18,507 bases of DNA from Anaerolineaceae bacterium UBA3924 (GTDB lineage Bacteria > Chloroflexota > Anaerolineae > Anaerolineales > Anaerolineaceae). The notes below the pieces were generated by a model. The model saw only the letters and a list, made by a program, of their open reading frames with translations. It was not told the DNA's origin and ran no database searches. Numbering within the stretch: the stretch's first letter is position 1; each line of letters begins with the position of its first letter. This document shows, in pieces, positions 6,759 to 12,508 of the stretch. The stretch is taken from the NCBI GenBank assembly GCA_002385985.1, contig DGEO01000030.1, positions 1 through 18,507 on the forward strand, given 5' to 3'. The position numbers and the translations under genes are program-made.

Positions 6759-6863
6759 TTCTCCGGTGAATAGGTTGATTGGGAGCAGGACTTGCCTGGC
6801 GGAACATCTAGAGATTCCACTGGATCGACGCCGCGCGATTGGGGGGAAAGGGGATAAAAGAAC

Positions 6864-7298
6864 ATGCTCATGCCGGCCCTGGTTTCCACGGAAGAAGTCC
6901 GGCGATTATGCCAGCTGATGGGGCTGAGCGACTGGACCCGCCTGGAGGTGGACGACATCCCCCTGGATGAAGCGGAGATCATACGGCAGGCGCTGGGGCC
7001 AATTGCCCGGCGGGTGGACCCGGAGGACTTCCGCTGCGGGCTGGTCAAGGAGCTGCTGCACGGCCGTAAAGGCGCATTCAACCTGACCAACAACCATCCC
7101 CTGCTGACCGGGATGCTGGCGCTCAACCACCTGCTGGAAGAAGCCGACTACTACCAGGACGAGCGCATCCGGGCGGTGCAGACCAGCCTGTCACTGGCCA
7201 TTCAGGCCGGGGATGGCGCGCGCATCGGCCAGCTGTACCACGAGCTGGTGAACCTGTACCGGCCGGCGGGCGATCGGCGGGGTGCGGCCTTCGAGTAA
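6864..7298 (+). CDS. Uncharacterised 144-residue soluble protein
   Basis: The ATG at 6864 is preceded by AAAGGGG at about ten bases; a second in-frame ATG at 6870 is equally possible. The product is soluble, largely helical and acidic, with no signal peptide or membrane helix. Segments include EEVRRLCQLMGLSDWTRLEV, DIPLDEAEIIRQALGPIARR and a C-terminal helix pair ending in IGQLYHELVNLYRPAGDRRG. I do not recognise the family and assign no function. Codon use resembles its neighbours and the frame is intact, so it appears to be a real gene. It is read after the attenuator-like hairpin, and its stop lies 11 bases from the convergent OsmC gene. The 111 bases between the hairpin and the ATG hold an imperfect dyad at 6801-6818 (GGAA..TCTAGA..TTCC). 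Confidence 0.7.
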   Translation: MLMPALVSTEEVRRLCQLMGLSDWTRLEVDDIPLDEAEIIRQALGPIARRVDPEDFRCGLVKELLHGRKGAFNLTNNHPLLTGMLALNHLLEEADYYQDERIRAVQTSLSLAIQAGDGARIGQLYHELVNLYRPAGDRRGAAFE

Positions 7299-7309
7299 GC
7301 GCCGGAGGG

Positions 7310-7735
7310 TCAGTCGGCGGCCATCACCGGGGCAGGGTGGATAGTGTACCCGGTGGTGATCTGCGCCACGCCCCGAAGGGTGGAGGCCACCGAGCAGTAC
7401 TTTTCCTCCGCCAGGTGGATGGCCTGTTCGACCGCCTGCGGGTTCAGGTCCGGGCCGCGCAGGTCGAAGTGCAGGTGGATCTTCCGGTAGGTCCAGGGTG
7501 GGTCTTTGTCCTGCTCGCCGGTGGCGCTGATGTCCAGCGCTTCCAGATGCAGCCGCTTCTTGCGCAGGATCTCGACCACGTCGACCGCGGTGCAGGAGGC
7601 CAGCGCGATCAGCAGCAGTTCGGTGGGCCGCATGCCGACGCCCTCGGCGGCGGTGGAGAGCACCACCGAGTGGTTTGTTGAATCGATGCCGACGAAGCGC
7701 TTGCCGCCGATCCATTGAACGTTGACGGTTGCCAT
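7310..7735 (-). CDS. OsmC/YhfA-family thiol peroxidase-like protein
   Basis: A 141-residue OsmC-fold protein. OsmC and Ohr members reduce organic hydroperoxides, and some act on persulfides, through two cysteines. Both are present: C48 in LLIALASCTAVDVVEIL, at the start of the central helix, and C114 in AEEKYCSVASTLR. The preceding GMRPTELLLIALASC is a strong family signature. The arrangement is closer to the YhfA/OsmC branch than to Ohr. AGGAG stands seven bases before the ATG at 7735 and overlaps the stop of the CsoR-family gene. It is therefore third in an FmdB-regulator-OsmC operon, and the operon context points to a sulfur or electrophile stress role. Confidence 0.93.
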   Translation of the reverse strand: MATVNVQWIGGKRFVGIDSTNHSVVLSTAAEGVGMRPTELLLIALASCTAVDVVEILRKKRLHLEALDISATGEQDKDPPWTYRKIHLHFDLRGPDLNPQAVEQAIHLAEEKYCSVASTLRGVAQITTGYTIHPAPVMAAD

Positions 7736-7744
7736 GGTGTTCTC

Positions 7745-8029
7745 CTAATGGGGGGTGGACTTGCCCAGCAGCAGCAGAAGATCGTCCACCAGTTCGTCGT
7801 AGTCAGGGTTATCCGGGCTGCAGGCGCGGACCAGGCAGTCGCGCAGGTAGGCTTCGGCGAACGCCTGCGTGGCACCCTGCACAGCCGAGCGCACCGCCAG
7901 CAGCTGCTGGAGCACCTCGCGGCACTCGCGCTCGGAGTTGATCATATTTTCCACGCCGCGCACCTGGCCCTCGATCCGCCGCAGGCGGTTGACCAGGCTG
8001 GCTTTGGATTCCGCATCACGAAGCTGCAT
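7745..8029 (-). CDS. CsoR/RcnR/CstR-family transcriptional repressor with Cys-Tyr-Cys fingerprint
   Basis: A 94-residue all-helical repressor of the metal-sensitive DUF156 family. The core is VNRLRRIEGQVRGVENMI at 13-30, and ERECREVLQQLLAVRSAV follows. The family senses Cu(I), Ni/Co, formaldehyde or persulfide and leaves DNA on ligand binding. Ligand positions by CsoR numbering are C36, position 61 and C65. Here C36 and C65 are present but 61 is Tyr instead of the Cu(I)-ligand His. This two-cysteine, no-His pattern is that of the persulfide sensor CstR. I set the start at 8029 because AAGGAG precedes that ATG by five bases; an upstream in-frame ATG at 8065 lacks one. The gene lies nine bases before osmC, and an RcnR-type operator sits at the operon promoter, implying autoregulation. 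Confidence 0.93.
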   Translation of the reverse strand: MQLRDAESKASLVNRLRRIEGQVRGVENMINSERECREVLQQLLAVRSAVQGATQAFAEAYLRDCLVRACSPDNPDYDELVDDLLLLLGKSTPH

Positions 8030-8077
8030 TTGAACTCCTTCTAAAACCCCGGCACGCGGGGCCATCGCTCAGCCGTT

Positions 8078-8290
8078 TTAGGCGAAGCGGCCGCGGCTGC
8101 CGGTGCTGCCTGTACTGCACGAAGACCCGGCGGCGGGGCGGTCCGTGCGGGTGGCGAAGGTGGAGAGCTTCTTGCGCGTGTTCCGGCTGGCGCAGTCCGG
8201 GCAGGCCGGAGTCTGGTGCAGGTCGCTGAGGGGCACCATTTTCTCGAAGATGTATCCGCATTCCCTGCATTCGTACTCGTAGATGGGCAT
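8078..8290 (-). CDS. FmdB-family zinc ribbon protein
   Basis: A 70-residue protein starting MPIYEYECRECGYIFEKMVP, the standard FmdB/CxxC_CXXC_SSSS opening. Zinc-ribbon cysteines are C8, C11, C30 and C33 (CREC and CPDC). A low-complexity Gly/Ser tail follows, with SSCSTGSTGSRGRFA matching the Ser-rich tail of the family. FmdB proteins are thought to be regulatory or metal-binding; their molecular role is poorly defined. The start at 8290 has GAGGAGG five bases upstream. The gene opens the operon, 48 bases before the CsoR-family repressor, and lies immediately behind the candidate operator. Confidence 0.92.
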   Translation of the reverse strand: MPIYEYECRECGYIFEKMVPLSDLHQTPACPDCASRNTRKKLSTFATRTDRPAAGSSCSTGSTGSRGRFA

Positions 8291-8311
8291 GCTGCCTCCT
8301 CTGCAGTGATA

Positions 8312-8328
8312 ATACTCCCCTCCAGTAT
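8312..8328. promoter_or_regulatory. RcnR/CsoR-type operator at the fmdB-repressor-osmC promoter
   Basis: On the minus strand the sequence is ATACT-GGAGGGG-AGTAT: a perfect 5-base inverted repeat around a G tract. It fits the class-1 RcnR/CsoR operator form TACT-G6-N-AGTA with one A in the tract. It overlaps the -10 and start site of the operon encoding the only CsoR-family regulator in the window, so autorepression is the natural reading. Confidence 0.7.
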
Positions 8329-8353
8329 ATGGGACCGGGACTGGAATCGTCAA
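8324..8353 (-). promoter_or_regulatory. Promoter of the fmdB-repressor-osmC operon
   Basis: On the minus strand TTGACG (8348-8353), 18 bases, then TATACT (8324-8329). Transcription would start near 8317, about 27 bases before the FmdB ATG. The -10 lies inside the operator dyad. Confidence 0.75.
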
Positions 8354-8385
8354 GAGAGCGCGAGAAATGGTAAGGAATATGTAAA

Positions 8386-8403
8386 CCACCCCTAATGGGG
8401 CGG
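8386..8403. repeat. G/C-tract inverted repeat, possible second CsoR-family operator
   Basis: CCACCCC-TAAT-GGGGCGG has seven-base arms with one mismatch around an AT centre. This two-tract form resembles the class-2 operators of CsoR. It lies about 33 bases upstream of the operon -35, toward the divergent plus-strand gene. Confidence 0.4.
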
Positions 8404-8465
8404 GCCCTGGGATGAACCGGAACCCCGGTCAGCCGGCGGGGTTATCCTTATCAAGAGGGTCGTGC

Positions 8466-8494
8466 TTGCTTTCACGATCCCCACCCGATACAAT
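8466..8494 (+). promoter_or_regulatory. Promoter of the NTF2-like/repeat membrane protein operon
   Basis: TTGCTT (8466-8471), a 17-base spacer and TACAAT (8489-8494). The start near 8501 leaves about 16 bases of leader before the ATG at 8517. A short dyad (TCGTG..CACGA) brackets the -35. Confidence 0.65.
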
Positions 8495-8516
8495 GAGGCC
8501 AGTAAAGGAGCCTCCC

Positions 8517-9008
8517 ATGCGCGAAGATCGATTTCTGACCGGTATTCTCATCGGCATCGCCCTGATCGCCGCCGCGGCGCTGGGGCTGTTTTTCCTCCGG
8601 GACGGCCAGTCTGAGTACGGCCCCGAGGACACCCCCGAAGGCGTGACCCGCAACTACCTGGTCGCGCTGTACAACGAGGATTTCGACCGGGCCTACCGCT
8701 ACCTGGCCGAAGACGAGAACAAGCCCACCCCGGAGACCTTCCGGCAGGCTTTCCTCTCGCGCCAGCTGGACTACTCCAACTTCACCGCCCAGACGCTGGA
8801 TGCTTCCATTGACGGTGACGAGGCCCGGGTGAGCGTGCAGGTGCGCAGCGGCGGCCTGCTGGACGGCTACAGCCTGACCGAAACGGCCCTGCTGACCCGC
8901 CAGGACGGGGAGTGGAAGCTGACCTACATGCCCTATCCCTTCTGGATGTGGGACTGGTTCCAGCCGGACATCCGACCCGAGCCGAAGTTCCTGCCGCAGG
9001 GCGATTAA
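8517..9008 (+). CDS. Membrane-anchored NTF2-like (DUF4878-type) protein
   Basis: A 163-residue protein with one N-terminal membrane helix at 8-27 (GILIGIALIAAAALGLFFL) and an exported domain. The domain has the NTF2-like/DUF4878 layout: PEGVTRNYLVALYNEDFDRA (helix), AYRYLAEDE, then a strand EARVSVQVRSGG and TRQDGEWKLTYMPYPFW. In such proteins the fold serves as a small ligand-binding or scaffold domain; no catalytic residue is evident. The ATG at 8517 is chosen because AAAGGAG stands six bases upstream and the promoter fits. Two upstream in-frame ATGs (8412, 8493) have neither. The gene lies nine bases before the large membrane-protein gene, whose ribosome site overlaps this stop codon, so the two probably work together. 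Confidence 0.8.
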   Translation: MREDRFLTGILIGIALIAAAALGLFFLRDGQSEYGPEDTPEGVTRNYLVALYNEDFDRAYRYLAEDENKPTPETFRQAFLSRQLDYSNFTAQTLDASIDGDEARVSVQVRSGGLLDGYSLTETALLTRQDGEWKLTYMPYPFWMWDWFQPDIRPEPKFLPQGD

Positions 9009-9017
9009 GGAGATCCG

Positions 9018-10940
9018 ATGCGCACTGTCCGGCGGATATATTTCTATCTGATGGCCTTCATCAGCTTCGAAGTGGTGCTGTGGGGCGTCATCGTGCTGCT
9101 GCGGCTGCTGGCCTCGCGCCCGGCCGGAGCGGCGACCGCGCTTTCCGGCGGGCTGGCGGCCGTGCTGGTGGGCGTGCCGGTTTTTCTGCTGCACTGGTGG
9201 GTGGTGCAGCGCGACGCTGCCCGGGAGGAAGAGGAGCGCGCCAGCTGGATCCGGGCCGTATTTCTGTACGGCGTGCGCCTGGCGCTGCTGATCCCGATGG
9301 TGCAGAGCCTGCTGGGGCTGGTCAACCGCTTCTTCGTCCAGGTGGTCATGGGCCTGAGCGGTCCTGCTCCGGCCGGAGCGGTGTACATCGGCGGGAACCA
9401 GACCTGGGCGGACAACCTGATCGCCCTGGCGGTGCTGGCGGTTTTCTGGGCTTACTTTGACCGCGTGCTGCGCGCCAGCTGGCAGGCGGCCGGCGACCGG
9501 AACGCGCTGGCGGAGGTCCGCGTGCTGTACCGCTATGCCTGGATGCTCTACACGCTGGCGCTGGTGCTGATCGGCGCGGTGCAGACCCTGCGCTTCATTT
9601 TCGACGTGCTGCTGGGGGCGGCGCTGGCCACGCGCTACCGGCTGGCGGCCGGGCTGGCGCTGCTGCTGGTCGGCGCCCCGGTGTGGACGTTCGCCTGGCG
9701 CGGCGCCCGCCAGACCGATCGGGACACCGCCTCACCGGTCCCGGTAGGGGTGGTTTTCCTGCTCAGCCTGGGCGGGCTGCTGGCGGCGCTGCTGTTCGCC
9801 GCCGTGCTGCTGGGGACGGTGGTTCAGGCGCTGCTGGGTGACCGCGGGCCGCTGCTGACCCAGTCCGGGTCGTACCTCTCGGTGCTGATCCCGGCGGCGG
9901 TGGTGTGGGGCTATTTCAGCGGCCACCTGCGGCGCTGGATGGACCTGCTCGCCGGGCCTGTGCAGGTCAGGGTGGTGCGGCTTTACCGTCACCTGCTCTC
10001 GCTGGCCGGGACGGCGGCGACGTTCTTCGGCCTGGTCCGACTGCTGGATGTGATCGTCAGCCTGATGCTGACCGAACGGGGCCTGGCCGCCCCGCTGCGA
10101 GGTGATCTGGGGAATGCCCTGGGGGTGCTGGTCGTCTTTGCGCCGCTGTGGGCGCGCAACTGGTCGGCGCTGCAGCGCGAGGCCCGCGCCCCGACCGGCG
10201 GCGAGGCCGTGCAGGACATCCAGCGCAAGATTTACCTATACCTGCTGATCTTCCTCTCGCTGACCGGCTGGATGGCCGCCATCGGACGGGTGCTGTTTCT
10301 GGGGATCAACGCGCTGCTGGGCAACCCCGCTGTCGGGCTGCGCCTGCAGCTGTGGCAGATGGTGCCCTGGCTGGTTTCGCTGACCGTCTGGCTGGTGTAT
10401 CACTGGTCCATCCTGCGCCGTGACGGCGTGCTGGCGGGCCGGGCGCAGCAGGCGCGCCACGCGCTCTTCCCGGTGCTGGTGCTGCACGCGGGTGACGGGG
10501 TCTGGGCCGGGGATGTGGCCGCCGCCATCCAGCGCCTGTCACCGCGCATGCCGGTGATGGTGCGCAGCGTGGAGCAGGGAACAGCCGGTGACGAGCTGCG
10601 CGAAGCCCGCGCCCTGCTGCTGCCGGCGGGCCTGGCGCTGGACCTGCCCCCTGCCTGGCGGCTGTGGCTGTCGGATTTTAGCGGCCGGCAGGTCATCGTG
10701 CCCGATCCGGAGGAGGACGAGCCGGTATGGGTGGGCCTGCCAAGGCGCTCCGGCGCGGAGCAGGCGCAGGAAGCCGCCCGCGCGGTGGTCCGGCTGGCGG
10801 AAGGCGAGCCCGTGGAGCCTGCGCCGCCCCGCACGCCGCTGATAGTGCTGGGCTACATCGCCCTGGGGCTGATCGCCGTGCAGGTGATCCTCTTCGGGCT
10901 GCTGCTGGTCAGCGCGCTGCTCACCGCACTGGGTGACTGA
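9018..10940 (+). CDS. Large DUF5671-like membrane protein with six tandem two-helix repeats
   Basis: A 640-residue protein resembling DUF5671 proteins of Chloroflexota. Six units of about 80 residues each start with a motif like RRIYFYLMAFISFEVVLWG (5-23) or RKIYLYLLIFLSLTGWMAAI (403-422). Each carries two membrane helices and ends in an aromatic-basic signature: HWWVVQRD at 59-66, YFDRVLRA at 146-153, FAWRGAR at 225-231, GYFSGHLRRW at 298-307, WARNWSALQRE at 378-388, and VYHWSILRRD at 460-469. Residues about 478-600 are a soluble domain (HALFPVLVLHAGDGVWAGDV then AAAIQRLSP) followed by a last helix at 607-632. AAGGAG precedes the ATG by six bases. It lies in an operon with the NTF2-like gene. 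Function is unknown; a sensor or scaffold role is a guess only. Confidence 0.8.
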   Translation: MRTVRRIYFYLMAFISFEVVLWGVIVLLRLLASRPAGAATALSGGLAAVLVGVPVFLLHWWVVQRDAAREEEERASWIRAVFLYGVRLALLIPMVQSLLGLVNRFFVQVVMGLSGPAPAGAVYIGGNQTWADNLIALAVLAVFWAYFDRVLRASWQAAGDRNALAEVRVLYRYAWMLYTLALVLIGAVQTLRFIFDVLLGAALATRYRLAAGLALLLVGAPVWTFAWRGARQTDRDTASPVPVGVVFLLSLGGLLAALLFAAVLLGTVVQALLGDRGPLLTQSGSYLSVLIPAAVVWGYFSGHLRRWMDLLAGPVQVRVVRLYRHLLSLAGTAATFFGLVRLLDVIVSLMLTERGLAAPLRGDLGNALGVLVVFAPLWARNWSALQREARAPTGGEAVQDIQRKIYLYLLIFLSLTGWMAAIGRVLFLGINALLGNPAVGLRLQLWQMVPWLVSLTVWLVYHWSILRRDGVLAGRAQQARHALFPVLVLHAGDGVWAGDVAAAIQRLSPRMPVMVRSVEQGTAGDELREARALLLPAGLALDLPPAWRLWLSDFSGRQVIVPDPEEDEPVWVGLPRRSGAEQAQEAARAVVRLAEGEPVEPAPPRTPLIVLGYIALGLIAVQVILFGLLLVSALLTALGD

Positions 10941-10959
10941 TCCTGCCAGACAATAGATG

Positions 10960-10986
10960 AAAAAAGGGCGGCCCCTCAGGCCGCCC
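10960..10986 (-). terminator. Intrinsic terminator of the PLP-enzyme gene
   Basis: On the minus strand GGGCGGCC and GGCCGCCC form an 8-bp stem with a five-base loop, followed by six T. It lies 21 bases after the minus-strand stop. The hairpin could also slow plus-strand transcripts ending at 10940, but no T tract follows in that direction. Confidence 0.9.
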
Positions 10987-11007
10987 TATTTGTGGCTGCT
11001 GGATAGA

Positions 11008-12243
11008 TCAGGCGCAGGCCAGGGCCTGGTCCAGATCGGCGATGATGTCCCCGACGTTTTCGATGCCGACCGAGAGGCGCACCAGCCCGTCGGTGATGCC
11101 GGCGGCCAGGCGGGCCTCTTTCGGCACGTTCGAGTGAGTCATGCTGGCCGGGTGCTGGATCAAAGTGTCCACATTGCCCAGACTGACGGCCAGGGTGGCC
11201 ACCTTCACGCTGTTCATCATGCAGGCGCCGGCCTCCAGCCCGCCCTTCAGCTCGAAGGAGAGCATGCCCCCGAAGCAGGACATCTGCCGCTTAGCCACGG
11301 TGTGCCCCGGGTGGCTCTCCAGCCCGGGATACCACACCCGGGCCACTTTGGGGTGCCCTTCCAGGAAGCGGGCCACCTGCAGGGCGTTCTCGCAGTGGGC
11401 GCGCATGCGCAGTTCAAACGTTTTCAGCCCCAGGTTGGCCAGCCAGGCGTCGAAGGGGGAGGGTGTGCCGCCCAGCAGCTCGAGCATGCTGCACAGCTCG
11501 CCCTGCACCCAGTCGACGTGACGGCTCACCACCGTACCGCCGATGATCACGCCGTGGCCGGAGAGGTATTTGGTGGTCGAGTGCACCACCGCGTCCGCCC
11601 CCAGGGTCAGCGGGCGCTGGCAGTAGGGGGTGGCGAAGGTGTTGTCCACCAGCAGCCAGGCGCCGTACCGGTGGGCGATCTCGGCCGCGGCGGCCAGGTC
11701 CACCACCGCCATGGTGGGGTTGGCCGGGGTTTCTGCGTAGGCCAGGGTGGCCCCCGGATGCTCGGCGAAGGCCCGCTCCCATTCTTCGGGCCGCGGGTCG
11801 TGGATCAGCGCCACCTGGATGCCGTAGCGCGGGGCGATTTCCTTGAGGACGTTAAAGGTGGCCCCGTAGAGCGACTCCTGGGCGATGATGGTGTCCCCGG
11901 CCTTCACCCTTGCCAGGATGGCGGAGGAAATGGCCGCCATGCCCGAGGAGAAGATCAGCGCGGCGGTCGCCTCGGCGGGGTCGCGGTCGGGCTGCCGGCG
12001 GATCAGGTCCAGCCCTTCCAGTGCGGCGTACTTGGCGGCCAGCTGGTCGTGGTTGGGGTTGTTCAACCGGGTGTAGATGTAGCCGGGCTGCTCGCCTTTA
12101 AAGATGCCCGCGCCGGTGGACACGTCCGGAAAGCGGAACGTGGAGGTCTGGTAAATCGGGGTGACATGAGCGTGCAGGTCGTTATGCCCTTCGGCATAGT
12201 GGGTGACCAGCGTGGTCATGCCCTCTGGCAGCTTCTTCCCCAT
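11008..12243 (-). CDS. PLP-dependent trans-sulfuration family enzyme (methionine gamma-lyase-like)
   Basis: A 411-residue fold-type I PLP enzyme of the Cys/Met metabolism family. K225 in HSTTKYLSGHG is the Schiff-base lysine, and D200 in VDNTFATP contacts the pyridine nitrogen. SSGMAAI (99-105) and YTRLNNP with Y57 and R59 bind phosphate. The C-terminal AVSLGNVDTLIQHPASMTHS resembles methionine gamma-lyase and O-acetylhomoserine sulfhydrylase rather than cystathionine gamma-lyase. The active-site Cys typical of methionine gamma-lyases (after LYG) is Ala128, so the activity may be sulfhydrylase or another gamma-elimination. An extra segment, LIRRQPDRDPAEA (80-92), lengthens the region after EGLD. 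The start is the ATG at 12243, where AAGGAG lies six bases upstream. A terminator follows the gene. Confidence 0.93.
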   Translation of the reverse strand: MGKKLPEGMTTLVTHYAEGHNDLHAHVTPIYQTSTFRFPDVSTGAGIFKGEQPGYIYTRLNNPNHDQLAAKYAALEGLDLIRRQPDRDPAEATAALIFSSGMAAISSAILARVKAGDTIIAQESLYGATFNVLKEIAPRYGIQVALIHDPRPEEWERAFAEHPGATLAYAETPANPTMAVVDLAAAAEIAHRYGAWLLVDNTFATPYCQRPLTLGADAVVHSTTKYLSGHGVIIGGTVVSRHVDWVQGELCSMLELLGGTPSPFDAWLANLGLKTFELRMRAHCENALQVARFLEGHPKVARVWYPGLESHPGHTVAKRQMSCFGGMLSFELKGGLEAGACMMNSVKVATLAVSLGNVDTLIQHPASMTHSNVPKEARLAAGITDGLVRLSVGIENVGDIIADLDQALACA

Positions 12244-12276
12244 ACAATACTCCTTAAAAATCTTGTTGACAGGTTG

Positions 12277-12282
12277 ATTATA
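12277..12282 (-). promoter_or_regulatory. -10 element of the PLP-enzyme gene
   Basis: A perfect TATAAT on the minus strand about 34 bases before the ATG at 12243. The -35 position reads CCGCCG and is not recognisable, so activator dependence is possible. Confidence 0.45.
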
Positions 12283-12305
12283 TCCCCGGCGCATGCCACC
12301 GGCGG

Positions 12306-12328
12306 GAAAAACCTCCCCGGACGGGAGG
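12306..12328 (-). repeat. Hairpin with T tract between divergent promoters
   Basis: CCTCCC-CGGAC-GGGAGG (12312-12328) is a perfect 6-base inverted repeat. On the minus strand it is followed by TTTTT. It could stop minus-strand read-through toward the PLP-enzyme gene or bind a regulator. Confidence 0.4.
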
Positions 12329-12333
12329 GTAGA

Positions 12334-12362
12334 TTGACATCCACCCCATAGTCTGGTATATT
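12334..12362 (+). promoter_or_regulatory. Near-consensus promoter of the SRP RNA gene
   Basis: TTGACA (12334-12339), exactly 17 bases, then TATATT (12357-12362). It is the best promoter in the window, as expected for an abundant stable RNA. The predicted start is near 12367-12369, matching the base of the RNA's closing helix. Confidence 0.88.
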
Positions 12363-12366
12363 CCCA

Positions 12367-12480
12367 GATGCGCCCGGGCGGGACCGGCGCGGCAGAACCC
12401 TGCGAACCCTGTCAGGTCCGAGAGGAAGCAGCAGTAAGGAGGTCATTCTGGGCGCCGCCGGACATCCTGCCCGGCGTATC
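12367..12480 (+). ncRNA. ffs: Bacterial small signal recognition particle RNA (4.5S type)
   Basis: About 114 nt. The conserved domain IV is plain: GTCAGGTCC-GAGA-GGAAGCAGC (12410-12432), the Ffh-binding hairpin with symmetric and asymmetric internal loops and a GNRA (GAGA) tetraloop. The flank TGCGAACCCTG and the following AGTAAG also match small bacterial SRP RNAs. The ends close on each other: GATGCGCCCGGGC at 12367-12379 pairs with GCCCGGCGTATC at 12469-12480, one bulge. CCGGCG near 12384 pairs with CGCCGG near 12466. TTTT follows the helix. The RNA works with Ffh and FtsY to target membrane proteins. There is no coding content; an open frame across it is accidental. Confidence 0.93.
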
Positions 12481-12508
12481 TTTTAAGCGAGGATTCCCAT
12501 ACTCCGAC

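Noticed and set aside
6660..6760. Possible tRNA on either strand, suggested by GGTTCG-like words
   Set aside because: No acceptor stem, D arm or correctly spaced T arm can be folded; the dominant structure is an intrinsic terminator.
7744..7753. CCTAATGGGG repeated from 8391-8400, as a third operator copy
   Set aside because: It is only half a dyad, spans the repressor's own stop codon and lacks the opposite C tract; probably chance.
10957..12351. A 464-codon plus-strand open frame opposite the PLP enzyme
   Set aside because: Antisense shadow; it also runs through the minus-strand terminator and the minus-strand promoter.
12368..12508. N-terminal extension of the methyltransferase to 12368
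   Set aside because: The stretch is the SRP RNA gene. The extension adds no conserved residues and has no ribosome site.
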